Source of the DNA: Streptomyces sp. B21-105
GTDB taxonomy: Bacteria > Actinomycetota > Actinomycetes > Streptomycetales > Streptomycetaceae
Direction of reading: 5' to 3'
NCBI RefSeq assembly: GCF_036898465.1
Contig: NZ_JARUMJ010000001.1
Location: 8,246,001-8,310,000, forward strand
DNA: 64,000 bases
Below the pieces are notes generated by a model. That model was not told the origin of the DNA, did not search any database, and was given only the letters and a program-made list of their open reading frames with translations. The stretch's first letter is position 1; every line of letters starts with the position of its first letter. Both the position numbers and the translations under genes were made by a program. This document shows, in pieces, positions 24,146-33,454 of the stretch.

Positions 24146-26356
24146 TCAGCGCAGTTCGGAGTGGCGACGCAGTGCCATGCGCCAGTGCATGAACAGGGCC
24201 TCGGGCGGGGGAGCGATCCGGTCCAGGTTGAAAAGGATCTGCTGATACAGCGGATGCGGCCGTTCGTCTCCGTGCGCGGTGACCAGGGCGGACAGCGGAG
24301 GTCGGTCGTCGGGTGTTTCACGGTCGGCCTCGACCAGTACGGCGATCTTGTCGTCGGGGTGGAGAGCCGCGAGGGGAGCCCCGATCCGCAGCGCCAGCTC
24401 GCCCCATGTCGTCGTACGGCGTTCACGCGCGCTCTGCCGCAGCGCGACGCGCACGGCGACGGCGAGGCCGCGTATCTGTGACAGAGTCAGACGCTCGGTC
24501 ATCCGCTCCAAGTGTCGCTGCCAGCGTGCGATGTCCTGGCGTTCCTCTGCTGCCAGACCGCCCCCGAGCTCCTCGGCTAGGTCGTTGGCGCTCCGTAGAG
24601 CAAGCCGCAGCTGGTCCGGATGGAGATCGTCTCCTTCGCGGTTGATCTCGTCAACGAGCGCTGACAGGCGCTCCCACGACTCGTGCAACTCGTCAGCGCG
24701 CCGGTTCACGAGCCAGTCGGTGAGATCCCGCAGGGTTTCGTGGGCATCAGTTGAAGGCGCGGCCCGTTCCGCCAGGAACAGGTTCTGCTCGTAGGCGTCG
24801 AGGTCACCGGCCTGCTGTGCCTCGTGCGTCAGGTCGAGCAGCGCGTCGAACGCGGCGCGGGACTCGGCCTCCTTGCGTCCGCTTCTGATCGGCGGCCGAC
24901 GAGAGGCTTCATGAATGGGGCGAGACGGCGAGTTCGTCTGGCTTCTGCTTCTGCTGTAGGCCGCGTGCACGCGGCCACGCTCGCGGTTCCAGATGTCGAG
25001 CAACTCGGCGTCGGAGAGACTTTTCGTCCAGCCGAGTCCGTGCAGTACCTCGTTGAAGAACGAGGCTGGGCCGCCGTCTCGCCGCTTGATGAGGGATGAC
25101 AGAACGGGCTTGCCCGGTGTCCGGGGCTGTTCGACCTGGAGGAGGAGTTCCCGCCACCGGTCCACGGAGAGTGTGTGGCCGTGGAGGGATGCTCCCTTGC
25201 ACAGGGTTGCCGTCGTGACGACGTTCTTGCTCCGCGCGGTGTTCTCCAGCGTCTTGCGGAAAGAGGCGACGAGTTCGGCGTCAGAGGGTAGCGGGTGCGT
25301 CTCTGACGATGGCTCATGGGTGTCGGTGGATGCTGTGGCCCTGACCACGGGCCCGTCAGTGGCGTCGGTCCCGACGCGTTGCAGGTCACTGGCCTTGATC
25401 AGCCATGTGCCGTTGCTGTCGAGGGAGACAACGGCGTCCAGGGGTAGGTACGTGTGCTGACGCTCGGGCGAATCCGCGTGAGCGGGGAGCGACAGGCGGG
25501 CGTTGACGCGCAGGGAGACTTCGAACCAGTGATGGGTGTCGGTGGTGTGAGCCGGCGTGGCGTCGGTGATGAGTACGGAGGTCGGGGTGAGCGGCAGCCC
25601 GGACAGAGGACGGGCAGGTTCCACAGGTGCGGCGGCATGGCGTGGAACGATGCCGTCCGTTGTGTGGAGGAGGCTCGGGGTGACGATGCCTTCGGGGGTG
25701 AGCGTGCACTCCGAGAGGGAGGTCCACTCCACGGGCATGTCGGGGAACTGAGTCCCGATCTCCACCGCTCGTGTCACCCCGAGAGACCGGCACTGCACGC
25801 GGAGGGCGTACCCCTGCTGTTCGATCTGCCAGTTGGCCAGGAGGCTGTCGGGCCCGAAGAGCCAGTCGAGTTCCGAGTGCCGGAACCGCAGTTCCGTGTC
25901 GGCCTCCTCCCACTCCCGCTTCGACCGCCGAGCGAGCTGTACGCGTATGAGCTGGCGTCCAGTCCCGTAAGACACATCGACGGCATCGCGGACCTGGTGC
26001 CCCTTCGGCTTGTAGACGGGCTGGACCGCACCCTGCCCCTGCCGCTTCAGCCAGTCGGCGACGGTCCGTCCGATGTAGAGGTGGTCGGCGCTGTCCTCAC
26101 CTGTCTCCGTGCGCCGACAGTGCACGGGCGGCCGGTGCGCGAAGTGGCATTTTTTGTCCGTGTACCGTTTCGGGGACAGTCTCTTGCCACAGCCGCCGAG
26201 CAGGACGCCGCAGTAGAAGTCGTCGCGCGTCCGACCTCGCATGAACCGGTCGAAGTCGTCATGGTCGTAGGGCAGGAACACCGGCCAGTCCGACTCGGCC
26301 CGGCCGATGACTGCGGTCTGGACCCTGCGCGTGTCTTCTTCCTGTGCGTACGGCAA
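24146..26356 (-). CDS. Large protein with CoiA-like N-terminal domain
   Basis: 736 residues, TTG start at 26356 after AGGAG. The N-terminus has a Cys/His metal site (FYCGVLLGGCGKRLS ... DKKCHFAHRPPVHC) and then SADHLYIGRTVADWLKRQ and AVDVSYGTGRQLIRVQLARR. This matches the layout of CoiA-type nuclease-like proteins, although the usual E-x-Q core appears as RVQ, so catalysis is uncertain. The middle (about 200-430) is unassigned, about 450-490 has low complexity, and the C-terminal 200 residues are helical, ending in HPDDKIAVLVEADRETPDDRPPLSALVTAH. It is flanked at 33 and 37 bp by genes on the same strand, so one operon. A defence or DNA-uptake role is inference. Confidence 0.6.
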   Translation of the reverse strand: MPYAQEEDTRRVQTAVIGRAESDWPVFLPYDHDDFDRFMRGRTRDDFYCGVLLGGCGKRLSPKRYTDKKCHFAHRPPVHCRRTETGEDSADHLYIGRTVADWLKRQGQGAVQPVYKPKGHQVRDAVDVSYGTGRQLIRVQLARRSKREWEEADTELRFRHSELDWLFGPDSLLANWQIEQQGYALRVQCRSLGVTRAVEIGTQFPDMPVEWTSLSECTLTPEGIVTPSLLHTTDGIVPRHAAAPVEPARPLSGLPLTPTSVLITDATPAHTTDTHHWFEVSLRVNARLSLPAHADSPERQHTYLPLDAVVSLDSNGTWLIKASDLQRVGTDATDGPVVRATASTDTHEPSSETHPLPSDAELVASFRKTLENTARSKNVVTTATLCKGASLHGHTLSVDRWRELLLQVEQPRTPGKPVLSSLIKRRDGGPASFFNEVLHGLGWTKSLSDAELLDIWNRERGRVHAAYSRSRSQTNSPSRPIHEASRRPPIRSGRKEAESRAAFDALLDLTHEAQQAGDLDAYEQNLFLAERAAPSTDAHETLRDLTDWLVNRRADELHESWERLSALVDEINREGDDLHPDQLRLALRSANDLAEELGGGLAAEERQDIARWQRHLERMTERLTLSQIRGLAVAVRVALRQSARERRTTTWGELALRIGAPLAALHPDDKIAVLVEADRETPDDRPPLSALVTAHGDERPHPLYQQILFNLDRIAPPPEALFMHWRMALRRHSELR

Positions 26357-26389
26357 CGGGGGCTCCTGGTGACGGGTGGTGGTGGCGGG

Positions 26390-27472
26390 TCAGGCGCTAC
26401 GCCAGCGGTTACGGCCGTCGGAGCCGGGGCCGCAGATCATGGGGGTTCCTGCCTTGGTGACGCCGGTCGCGCCGCGCGGGGAGCAGAACGAGCCGGGGTG
26501 GACCGTGCCGACGCCGTTGCCATCACCGGTGGAGTCGCCGGAGGAGGATGAGGAGCCTCCATCGGTCGAACCGCCGCCGGTCGTGTCGTCGTCGTAGTCG
26601 GGGTCGTTGGCGGGGATCTTGTAGGTTGCGCCCTTCGCCGACGGACAATCCTGGACGAGGTCTGCGTCGGTCCACTGGCCCAGGTCCAGGCGGACCGTGG
26701 TGGCGGGGTTGACCTCGGTTCCCTCGTCCGGGGACTGGAAGCACACCCGCCACTCGTTGCCGTCCTCCGCGGCCTCCTCGGCGGTCGGAGTGTCGATGTC
26801 GAGGTAGACGTCGTCGAGCGTGACGCGGTCGAGGTCGATACCGGCCTGCTTCAGATCCTCGACGGCCTTGTTGTAGGTGGCGCCGACGACGTCCGGCATC
26901 TTCGGCCACGGGAGCGGGCCGCCGTCCTTCTCAGGGCACGGCTCGAGGCTCTTGACGGCCGCGAAGTCGATGGTCTTTGCGGCTGCGTCGGCCACCTGAA
27001 AGCACACGGTCCATCCGGACCTCAGGACGATCACGCGATCTTCGTCGGACGCGTCATGGTGGGCCGCGGTGTAGCCGGTGGCGCGGGCCTGCTTCTCGGC
27101 CTCGTCCAGTTGCTGTCCGACGTAGTCAACGGCGATGGCGGGCTGGGACTTCTTGGACGCGGTCGGGGATGCCTGGGCGGATTCGCCGCTCGCCCCGCCC
27201 GCGTGCGCTGACTTGGTGCCGTTGGCGTCGAGCTGTCCACCCAGTCCTGCCCCGACCGTCAGGAGGAGCAGGGCTCCGACTGTCGCTCCGAGCCTGGCGA
27301 ACCAGCGCCACGGTGGCAGCACCCACACGGCCACCATGGCGGCGATCATCACGAGGAAACCCAGGGCGAAGCTGAACGCGCCGAGCAGGGCGACCAGGGC
27401 GAGGATGCCGAGCACGGCCTGTGTGCTCTTCCACCAAGGACGGGACAGGGCCGGGGCATTGTACGGATTCAC
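26390..27472 (-). CDS. Membrane protein with PASTA-like extracellular repeats
   Basis: 360 residues, GTG start. Residues 20-80 contain three hydrophobic segments (AVLGILALVALLGAFSFALG, FLVMIAAMVAVWVL, ATVGALLLLTVGAGLGG). The outside part has two PASTA-like repeats: DYVGQQLDEAEKQARATGYTA and MPDVVGATYNKAVEDLKQAGIDLD, each followed by a Cys-containing strand (VCFQVADAAAK, VCFQSPDEGTEV). A Ser/Gly/Asp linker and a small Cys-containing end (PGSFCSPRGATGVTKAGTPMICG) follow. First gene of the operon with the CoiA-like and EcsC/TerB-like proteins. PASTA domains sense cell-wall fragments or act as wall anchors; here it might be the sensor of the set. Confidence 0.7.
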   Translation of the reverse strand: MNPYNAPALSRPWWKSTQAVLGILALVALLGAFSFALGFLVMIAAMVAVWVLPPWRWFARLGATVGALLLLTVGAGLGGQLDANGTKSAHAGGASGESAQASPTASKKSQPAIAVDYVGQQLDEAEKQARATGYTAAHHDASDEDRVIVLRSGWTVCFQVADAAAKTIDFAAVKSLEPCPEKDGGPLPWPKMPDVVGATYNKAVEDLKQAGIDLDRVTLDDVYLDIDTPTAEEAAEDGNEWRVCFQSPDEGTEVNPATTVRLDLGQWTDADLVQDCPSAKGATYKIPANDPDYDDDTTGGGSTDGGSSSSSGDSTGDGNGVGTVHPGSFCSPRGATGVTKAGTPMICGPGSDGRNRWRSA

Positions 27473-27549
27473 GTGGTGCTCAACTCCTTAAGTGCGAGCC
27501 CGGGCACGGTGGGCTCACACCGGCCCTCGCACGGACCGGGTTCGGGCTG

Positions 27550-28191
27550 TCAGGCGGAGTGTCTGGGGCCGTGGCCCGGGGCCGGGGTGAGGGTGGAGGT
27601 GTAGTTCTCACCTTCGACGAGCGGGTTCTCCAGGGTGAGGCCGGCGGCGGCCATGCGGTCGTACTCGGCAAGGGTCAGTTCCTCGGTGCGGTACGAGCCG
27701 TGGCTGTTGGCGAGCGCGTTCATCGGGTAGACGATGATTGCCCGCACCCGCTTGGGAGCCTTCGGCCCCTCGGTGTCCCGTTGATGGAGCACCTTGGTCA
27801 CGATGGGGACGATGTACGCGAGCGGCTTGCCGGAACCGGTGCCCGTCGTCAGGACGTACGCCGCCCCGGACGCGGCGGCGTCGACGGCCTCGCGCTGGTG
27901 CTGGTGGAGCATCAGCGGGCGGCAGTGCGGGACCGTGCCGCCCTCGGTCTTCCTCGCCTGGAAGATACGCGCGCGCTCGTCGTGCAGGACCTTCTGTCCG
28001 GCGAGTTCGACGACCGTGCCGCCGCCCTGGAAGAACGGGTTCAGCGACAGCCACGGGTCGGGCCACTGCGACTTGCTGTTGAGGTCGTCCTCGACGAACG
28101 CCGCGACGCGGTCGCCACGGATGACGGTGCCGCCCTGCGTGAAGGAGCGGTAGTCCTTGATGAGCGCGCGGTGGACGCCGAAGACGTCCAT
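27550..28191 (-). pseudogene. Truncated DEAD/DEAH-type helicase (N-terminal part only)
   Basis: The Met at 28191 begins MDVFGVHRALIKDYRSF; the frame is open from 28302. The text LMLHQHQREAVDAAASGAAYVLTTGTGSGKPLAYIVPI is the Q-motif/Walker A region of a large superfamily 2 helicase, followed by RAIIVYPMNALANS. Two defects are visible. The residue after the Walker A Lys is Pro instead of Ser/Thr. After ALANS the sequence changes to an unrelated tail (GSYRTEELTLAEYDRMAAAG...) and stops, so motifs II-VI are missing. Full-length relatives exceed 1000 residues and occur in phage-defence islands. This is a non-functional remnant. Confidence 0.7.
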
Positions 28192-28334
28192 ACCCGCGCC
28201 CGAGGCGGTGACGAGAGTCGGCCTCGCGGAGTCCGCCTTCGGGACGGAGGCCTGCGCCGCGGGGTCGCGCAGTAGGTGGGTGTGGGAGCCGGGCTTTGCC
28301 ACAGGGGGGTCGGCCGGCTCGCGGCCCCGGAATG

Positions 28335-28911
28335 AAAGCCGGCCTGGCGGAACTGCTGACCCGTCTGCGTAGTGCGGCGGTCGACGTTGCCGTGCCGGAA
28401 GCCGTGTTCCTGGAGCATGTGGGCGCGCTGGGGCTCGGTGACGTCAAGCAGGAGCGTCTCCGTGACGAACTCGCAGCGCTGGGCCTGCCCACCTGAAGGC
28501 GGTGATGCATGCAGACGGTGACGGTCCGGATGCGAAAAAGGTTGCAGGGATCCGTGAAGAAAATGTGTCCAGTCCCGTTTTCCCTCCCAGGACGTGGCCC
28601 GGGCACTGCTGAGCCGGTACGTCGACCCCGACGGATATGTGGCCGCAAGCGCAGTGGACGGCGTCGCCCGTCTGGCCGGCCTCGACACGCGGGAAGCGGC
28701 GGTCCTGCGCGCCGGGGCCCGGGTACGGTCCGAGACCGTCGTGACGTCGCGGTCGGCGACGATGACGGAAGCGGAGGCCGCGGTCGGGCTCCCCGGCGCC
28801 GCGGAACACGTTCCGGAAGACGTCTCGCCGCAGGATGTCCGTGACCTTGCCACCCCCCCCACGCCGTTCTCCCGCATCGCGCTGTGTCCCGTATCACTCC
28901 TGTCGACGTGA
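28335..28911 (+). pseudogene. Small gene broken across three reading frames
   Basis: MKAGLAELLTRLRSAAVDVAV ... ELAALGLP is read from 28335 and stops at 28496. HADGDGPDAKKVAGIREENVSS continues in a second frame from 28505. SQDVARALLSRYVDPDGYVAAS ... LRAGARVR is in a third frame from about 28585. Together the pieces read as one helical protein with two frameshifts, the second near the AT-richer stretch 28535-28585. No family is named with confidence. Confidence 0.45.
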
Positions 28912-28980
28912 GTGCGGGGCCGGGGTGTGGCGCGTACCCATCTGTGGCGGGCGGGGCCCGGATGCGAGGATGAGGCCGTC

Positions 28981-29679
28981 ATGACTGCTGGGTGGGGTGC
29001 GCGCACGGTACGCGCCGCGGTGTTCGCGGCCGTCTGTGTGCTGCTCGCCGCCCTCGGACACGTACTCATGTCGGGCTCCTCCGTGCCGTGGTGGACGATG
29101 GCCGCCGGGTTCGCCGCCACAGCCGGCGTCGGCTGGACTCTGACGGGGCGTGAGCGCGGACTTCCGCTGGTGGTGACCGTCGTGGTCGTCGCGCAGGGGG
29201 CGCTGCACTCGGCCTTCTCGTGGGGCCGGTCGGCCGCGCCGGCGTCGGGGAACGGTTCCGCGGCACGGGGCATGAGCGGTATGCCGACTGGCTCGATGTC
29301 CATGGACGCCCTGGACGCCATGGACATGGGCTCGCTGGGTTCCATGGGCATGGGGCATGCGGCGCATGCCGAGCACCTCGGGCACATGGGCCACGGCGCC
29401 GGCGGCATGTCGTCGTCGGGCATGCTCGCCGCCCATACGCTGGCCGCCCTGCTGACCGGTCTGTGGCTGGCCCACGGCGAGCGCGCCGCGTTCCGGCTCC
29501 TGCGCACCGTCGCCGGACGGCTCGCCGCGCCGCTGTTCCTGCCGTTCGCGGCCCTGTCCGTCCCGCCGCGCCGGCCCAGCCTGCGGCCGACGCGCGAGCG
29601 CGCCGAGCCGATCCCGCGGCTGGCGCTCACGCACACGATCATCTCTCGGGGGCCTCCGGCCGGGACCGCTGTCGTCTGA
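28981..29679 (+). CDS. Membrane protein with Met/His-rich loop, possibly metal-binding
   Basis: 232 residues, ATG at 28981. Helices are AAVFAAVCVLLAALGHVLM, WWTMAAGFAATAGVGWTL, LVVTVVVVAQGALHSAF and MLAAHTLAALLTGLWLAH. Between the third and fourth lies a 65-residue loop with repeated MS, MD, MG and H motifs (SMSMDALDAMDMGSLGSMGMGHAAHAEHLGHMGH), the kind of Met/His cluster that binds copper(I). The C-terminus is Pro/Arg-rich and cytoplasmic by charge. An ECF sigma factor gene follows 212 bp downstream on the same strand. Copper handling is suggested, not shown. Confidence 0.75.
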   Translation: MTAGWGARTVRAAVFAAVCVLLAALGHVLMSGSSVPWWTMAAGFAATAGVGWTLTGRERGLPLVVTVVVVAQGALHSAFSWGRSAAPASGNGSAARGMSGMPTGSMSMDALDAMDMGSLGSMGMGHAAHAEHLGHMGHGAGGMSSSGMLAAHTLAALLTGLWLAHGERAAFRLLRTVAGRLAAPLFLPFAALSVPPRRPSLRPTRERAEPIPRLALTHTIISRGPPAGTAVV

Positions 29680-29891
29680 GACAGCCGGTTTCCCGAAGCC
29701 GTCCTGCCGCCGTCGCGTTCGTCGCGTTCGTCGGCCCCGAGGCTTCGGGCGCGGGGCGTGCCTACGTCGCACGTCCCCGTCCCTATCTCCCTCCCGTCCC
29801 GGGACGTTCCGCAGGGCCTGTGGCACGCCGCTCCGTGCCTCGCTCAGCTGTGCCGCGCCGAGCGTCCGGGACCACCCGAGAAGGACATCAG

Positions 29892-30542
29892 GTGATCACT
29901 CCTGTCCTCCCCCTGCCCCCGGCGCCGTCCGATCAGCACCTCAGGACGACGCCGCCCGACGATGCGGCCACCGGCTGGGCTCTCGCCGCCCGCGCCGGCG
30001 ACCCCGAAGCCGTCGACCGGTTCGTGCGCGCCCTGCGTCCGGACGTCGTCCGCTACGTCACGTATCTCTCCGCGGACCGGCAGCTGGCCGACGACCTCGC
30101 GCAGGACACGTTCCTGCGGGCGCTCGGCAGTCTGCACCGATTCGAGGGGCGCTCGTCGGCACGCACCTGGCTGCTGTCCATCGCACGCCGCACGGTCGTC
30201 GACAGCCTGCGCCACGCGGCCGCCCGGCCGCGACGGGCCGACGTGGACGACTGGACGGTCTGGGCCGAGCGCGCCCAGCCCGCCGGCCTGCCCGGCTTCG
30301 ACGACGGTGTGGCCCTGCTCGACCTGCTGGACGCGCTGCCCGCCGATCGCCGGGAGGCGTTCGTCCTCACGCAGTTGGCGGGCCTGCCCTATGCGGAGGC
30401 CGCCGAGGCCGGTGGCTGCCCGGTCGGGACGATCCGCTCGAGGGTGGCACGGGCCCGCGCGACCCTCGTCGACTTCCTCGAAGAAGCAGAGAGGGGAGAG
30501 GGGGGCGAGGGGGTCGAGGTCCTGGCGGCTGTCGCCGCCTGA
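29892..30542 (+). CDS. ECF-type RNA polymerase sigma factor
   Basis: 216 residues from a GTG at 29892 (AAGGA upstream); the frame is open further upstream but non-coding in character. Region 2 is clear: VVRYVTYLSADRQLADDLAQDTFLRALGSLHRFEGRSSARTWLLSIARRTVVD. Region 4 follows: LLDLLDALPADRREAFVLTQLAGLPYAEAAEAGGCPVGTIRSRVARARATLVDFL. No anti-sigma gene is adjacent. The Met/His-rich membrane protein upstream could belong to its regulon or act as its sensor. Confidence 0.9.
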   Translation: MITPVLPLPPAPSDQHLRTTPPDDAATGWALAARAGDPEAVDRFVRALRPDVVRYVTYLSADRQLADDLAQDTFLRALGSLHRFEGRSSARTWLLSIARRTVVDSLRHAAARPRRADVDDWTVWAERAQPAGLPGFDDGVALLDLLDALPADRREAFVLTQLAGLPYAEAAEAGGCPVGTIRSRVARARATLVDFLEEAERGEGGEGVEVLAAVAA

Positions 30543-30662
30543 TCGGAGGGCCGCCGCCGGAACGTCCGTGCCCTGCGGGGCCCGGCGTTCCGGCCGGTCC
30601 GGTCGACGTGAGGGTCACGGCGGTTTGGCACACTGTCCACACCCCGGTGAAAGAGGTCCCGT

Positions 30663-31763
30663 ATGTCGATGGTCGGCCACCTGCGCAAAGTCGCGAACCT
30701 GGCGCGGCGCAGCCGACGGCGGCGCGTGGACCTCAGCCACCCGGCCCGCTCCCCGCTCGGCTCGACGGTCGTCAACTGCGTCGTCTACCGCGACGGAGTC
30801 CGTAGGCCGACGACCGGCTCCGTGGAGGAGGCCGTGCGATACGTCCGCAAGCAGCGGGACGGATTCGTCTGGCTGGGCCTGCACGAACCCAGCGCGGAGG
30901 AATTCGCCGGAGCCGCCGAGCTCTTCGGTCTGCATCCGCTCGCCGCCGAGGACGCCGTCCATGCCCACCAGCGACCCAAGGTCGAGCAGTACGGCGACGT
31001 CCTGTTCGCCGTGTTCAACACCGTCACCTACGTCGAACACGCCGAACTGACCACGTCCAGCGAGGTCGTCGACACCGGGTCGATCATGGTCTTCACCGGG
31101 CCCGACTTCGTCGTCACCGTCCGCCACGGCCGGCACGGCTCCCTCGGGCCCATGCGGGAGGACCTCGAGGCGGACCCGCAGCAACTGGCCAAGGGCCCCT
31201 CCGCCGTCCTGCACGCCATCGCCGACCACGTCGTCGACGACTACGTCACCGTCGCGGACGCGGTCCAGAACGACATCGAGCAGGCCGAGACCGAGGTCTT
31301 CTCCCCGCTCAGCCCCCGAAACGCCGACGCCGGCCGGATCTACCAGCTCAAACGCGAACTCCTCGAATTCAGGCGGGCCGTCGTCCCGCTCACCCGCCCT
31401 CTGGACCGGCTCGCCACCGAGCCGAGGAGCTGTGTCGACCCGGAGATCCAGACGTACTTCCGCAACGTCGCCGGCCATCTCCTGCGCGTCACCGAGCAGA
31501 TCACCGCCTTCGACGCCTTGATCGACTCGATCCTCCAGGCCCACCTGGCGCAGGTCACCGTCGCCCAGAACGAGGACATGCGCAAGATCACCGCCTGGGC
31601 GGCGATCATCGCCGTACCCACCATGGTGTGCGGCGTCTACGGCATGAACTTCGACCACATGCCCGAGCTGCGCTGGCGCTTCGGCTACCCCCTCGCCCTC
31701 GCCGTCATGGCCATCGCCTGTGTCGTCATCCACCGGGGCTTCAAACGCAACGGCTGGCTGTAG
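30663..31763 (+). CDS. corA: CorA-family magnesium/cobalt transporter
   Basis: 366 residues. A large N-terminal cytoplasmic domain (residues 1-290, including HPLAAEDAVHAHQRPKVEQYGDVLFAVFNTV) is followed by two C-terminal membrane helices. The first, ITAWAAIIAVPTMVCGVYGMNFDHMPEL, ends in the GMN selectivity motif near residue 327 and is followed by YPLALAVMAIACVVIHRGF. It takes up Mg2+ or related divalent ions as a pentamer. Monocistronic by layout; the next gene converges on it. Confidence 0.93.
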   Translation: MSMVGHLRKVANLARRSRRRRVDLSHPARSPLGSTVVNCVVYRDGVRRPTTGSVEEAVRYVRKQRDGFVWLGLHEPSAEEFAGAAELFGLHPLAAEDAVHAHQRPKVEQYGDVLFAVFNTVTYVEHAELTTSSEVVDTGSIMVFTGPDFVVTVRHGRHGSLGPMREDLEADPQQLAKGPSAVLHAIADHVVDDYVTVADAVQNDIEQAETEVFSPLSPRNADAGRIYQLKRELLEFRRAVVPLTRPLDRLATEPRSCVDPEIQTYFRNVAGHLLRVTEQITAFDALIDSILQAHLAQVTVAQNEDMRKITAWAAIIAVPTMVCGVYGMNFDHMPELRWRFGYPLALAVMAIACVVIHRGFKRNGWL

Positions 31764-31812
31764 GGCGTGTGCGCGGAATGCGCAGGGAGCGTCAGGCGGT
31801 GGACCGGCTGCG

Positions 31813-32583
31813 TCAGGCCGCCTTGCGGAAGACGAGGACCTCCGTGGAGGCGACGCCCATCGGAGCCAGGAAGCCGGCCTCCAGGCCGCAGCCGAGGGAC
31901 GCGAAGAGGTCCACGCACATTCCGCGAGGCATGGCGGCCGGGAAGGAGCCGTGCCCCGTCCCGCCCCTCGTCGCCCAGGTGCGTACCGCCGCCGGGTCCA
32001 GGCAGGCCTCGGTCATGACGTCGAAGACGATCCGGCCACCGGGCCGCGTCACACGCGCCATCTCGAAGAAGTAGCGGGCGGCGCAGAGGAAGGTCACGGT
32101 GTTGAAGACCTTGTGCGCCTGAACGAGGTCGACGCTGGCGTCGGGTGTCGGCGCGAGAGAGGACCCCTCGGTCGGCCGGGCGATCACGCCGAACGTGTCC
32201 ACCAGGTAGCCGGCCCAGGGCGCCGCCGTCTCGTAGATCTCGTAGCGGTCCGGCGAGCACTCCTTCAGCGTCTTCTCCAGGTACCGCCCGGACCCGGGTC
32301 CGATCTCCAACACGGTGGCCGGGCCGGCGGCGAAGACGCCGAGAGCGCGTAGTTCGTCGATGGTGGCCTGGGTGGCGCCCGGCGTCCCGTTCATGACCGT
32401 GTCGATGTGGTCGCCGACCGACAGACCGGCCGCCCGTGCGGCCCGCATCGTCGCCTCGAAGGGGATGAAGTCGTCCACGCCCCCCAGGTTGTTGCTGCTG
32501 CGCACGATGTCGAATCCCGTGCGGCCCACGAGCCGCTTGACCCCGGACTTCCAGGCCGACGTGCCCTTGCCCGCTGCGCCCAT
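31813..32583 (-). CDS. SAM-dependent class I methyltransferase
   Basis: 256 residues from the ATG at 32583 with GGGGG upstream. The SAM-binding motif I is ATVLEIGPGSGRYLEKTL (about residues 90-107). Later motifs are DASVDLVQAHKVFNTVTFLCAARYFFEMARVTRPGGRIVFDVMTE. It resembles small methyltransferases of polysaccharide or natural-product clusters, but no such genes are adjacent, so the substrate is unknown. Confidence 0.85.
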   Translation of the reverse strand: MGAAGKGTSAWKSGVKRLVGRTGFDIVRSSNNLGGVDDFIPFEATMRAARAAGLSVGDHIDTVMNGTPGATQATIDELRALGVFAAGPATVLEIGPGSGRYLEKTLKECSPDRYEIYETAAPWAGYLVDTFGVIARPTEGSSLAPTPDASVDLVQAHKVFNTVTFLCAARYFFEMARVTRPGGRIVFDVMTEACLDPAAVRTWATRGGTGHGSFPAAMPRGMCVDLFASLGCGLEAGFLAPMGVASTEVLVFRKAA

Positions 32584-32752
32584 CAGGCATCCCCCAAGGT
32601 CGTTGCCACCCTTGACGTCAGCATAGGATTTTCGGACATGGGCCCGCAGCGGGACGGCGAATTCGCCGAGTCGGGGCGCCTCGCCGAGTCGCCGAGTGGA
32701 CCCGTCGCTGAGACGCCGGGACGCCGCGTCCACCGGTGACCGCCATCGCGCC

Positions 32753-33454
32753 TCACGGGTGTCCGGCGGCCGGTTGCGCGGGCGTCCGCTCGCCCACGCT
32801 GACCAGTCCGGTCTCGTAGGCGGCGATGACGGCCTGGACGCGGTCGCGCAGTTGCAGCTTGCCGAGGACGCGCGAGACATGGGTCTTGACGGTGGTCTCG
32901 GCCAGATGCAGACGGCCGGCCACTTCGGCGTTGCTCAGTCCGCGAGCGACCAGACCCAGGACTTCGCGTTCGCGCGAGGTCAGCGAGGCCAGGTCGCGGT
33001 GGATCGCGGCGCTCTGGCTCCCTTGCCGAGTGAACCGTTCGACGAGACGCCGGGTGACGGCCGGCGCGAGCAGGGCGTCGCCCGAGCGGACCGTGCGGAC
33101 GGCGGAGATCAGCTGCTCCGGGGTGACGTCCTTGAGGAGGAAGCCGCTGGCGCCGGCGGACAGGGCCGCGTAGACGTACTGGTCGAGGTCGAAGGTGGTC
33201 AGGATGATCACGCGGGGCTCGCCCGGAACGCCCGTGAGGATACGGCGGGTGGCCTCCAGGCCGTCCATCTCCGGCATCCGGACGTCCATCAGGACCACGT
33301 CGGGCCGGGTGCGCCGGACCGCGTCGACGGCCTCGGCCCCGTCGGTGGCCTCGGCGACCACCTCGATGCCGTCGGAGCGCAGGATCATCCGGAAGCCGGT
33401 GCGGACGAGGGTCTGGTCGTCGGCGAGCACCACGCGGGGCGGCGGCTCGGTCAC
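32753..33454 (-). CDS. NarL/LuxR-family response regulator
   Basis: 233 residues. Receiver domain with acidic pair (LADDQ), phosphoacceptor Asp57 in VVLMDVRMPEMDG, and the Lys in GFLLKDVTPEQL. C-terminal LuxR helix-turn-helix: LTSREREVLGLVARGLSNAEVAGRLHLAETTVKTHVSRVLGKL. It overlaps the histidine kinase gene by 4 bases. It probably controls the divergent ABC transporter at 35 kb. Confidence 0.93.
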   Translation of the reverse strand: MTEPPPRVVLADDQTLVRTGFRMILRSDGIEVVAEATDGAEAVDAVRRTRPDVVLMDVRMPEMDGLEATRRILTGVPGEPRVIILTTFDLDQYVYAALSAGASGFLLKDVTPEQLISAVRTVRSGDALLAPAVTRRLVERFTRQGSQSAAIHRDLASLTSREREVLGLVARGLSNAEVAGRLHLAETTVKTHVSRVLGKLQLRDRVQAVIAAYETGLVSVGERTPAQPAAGHP

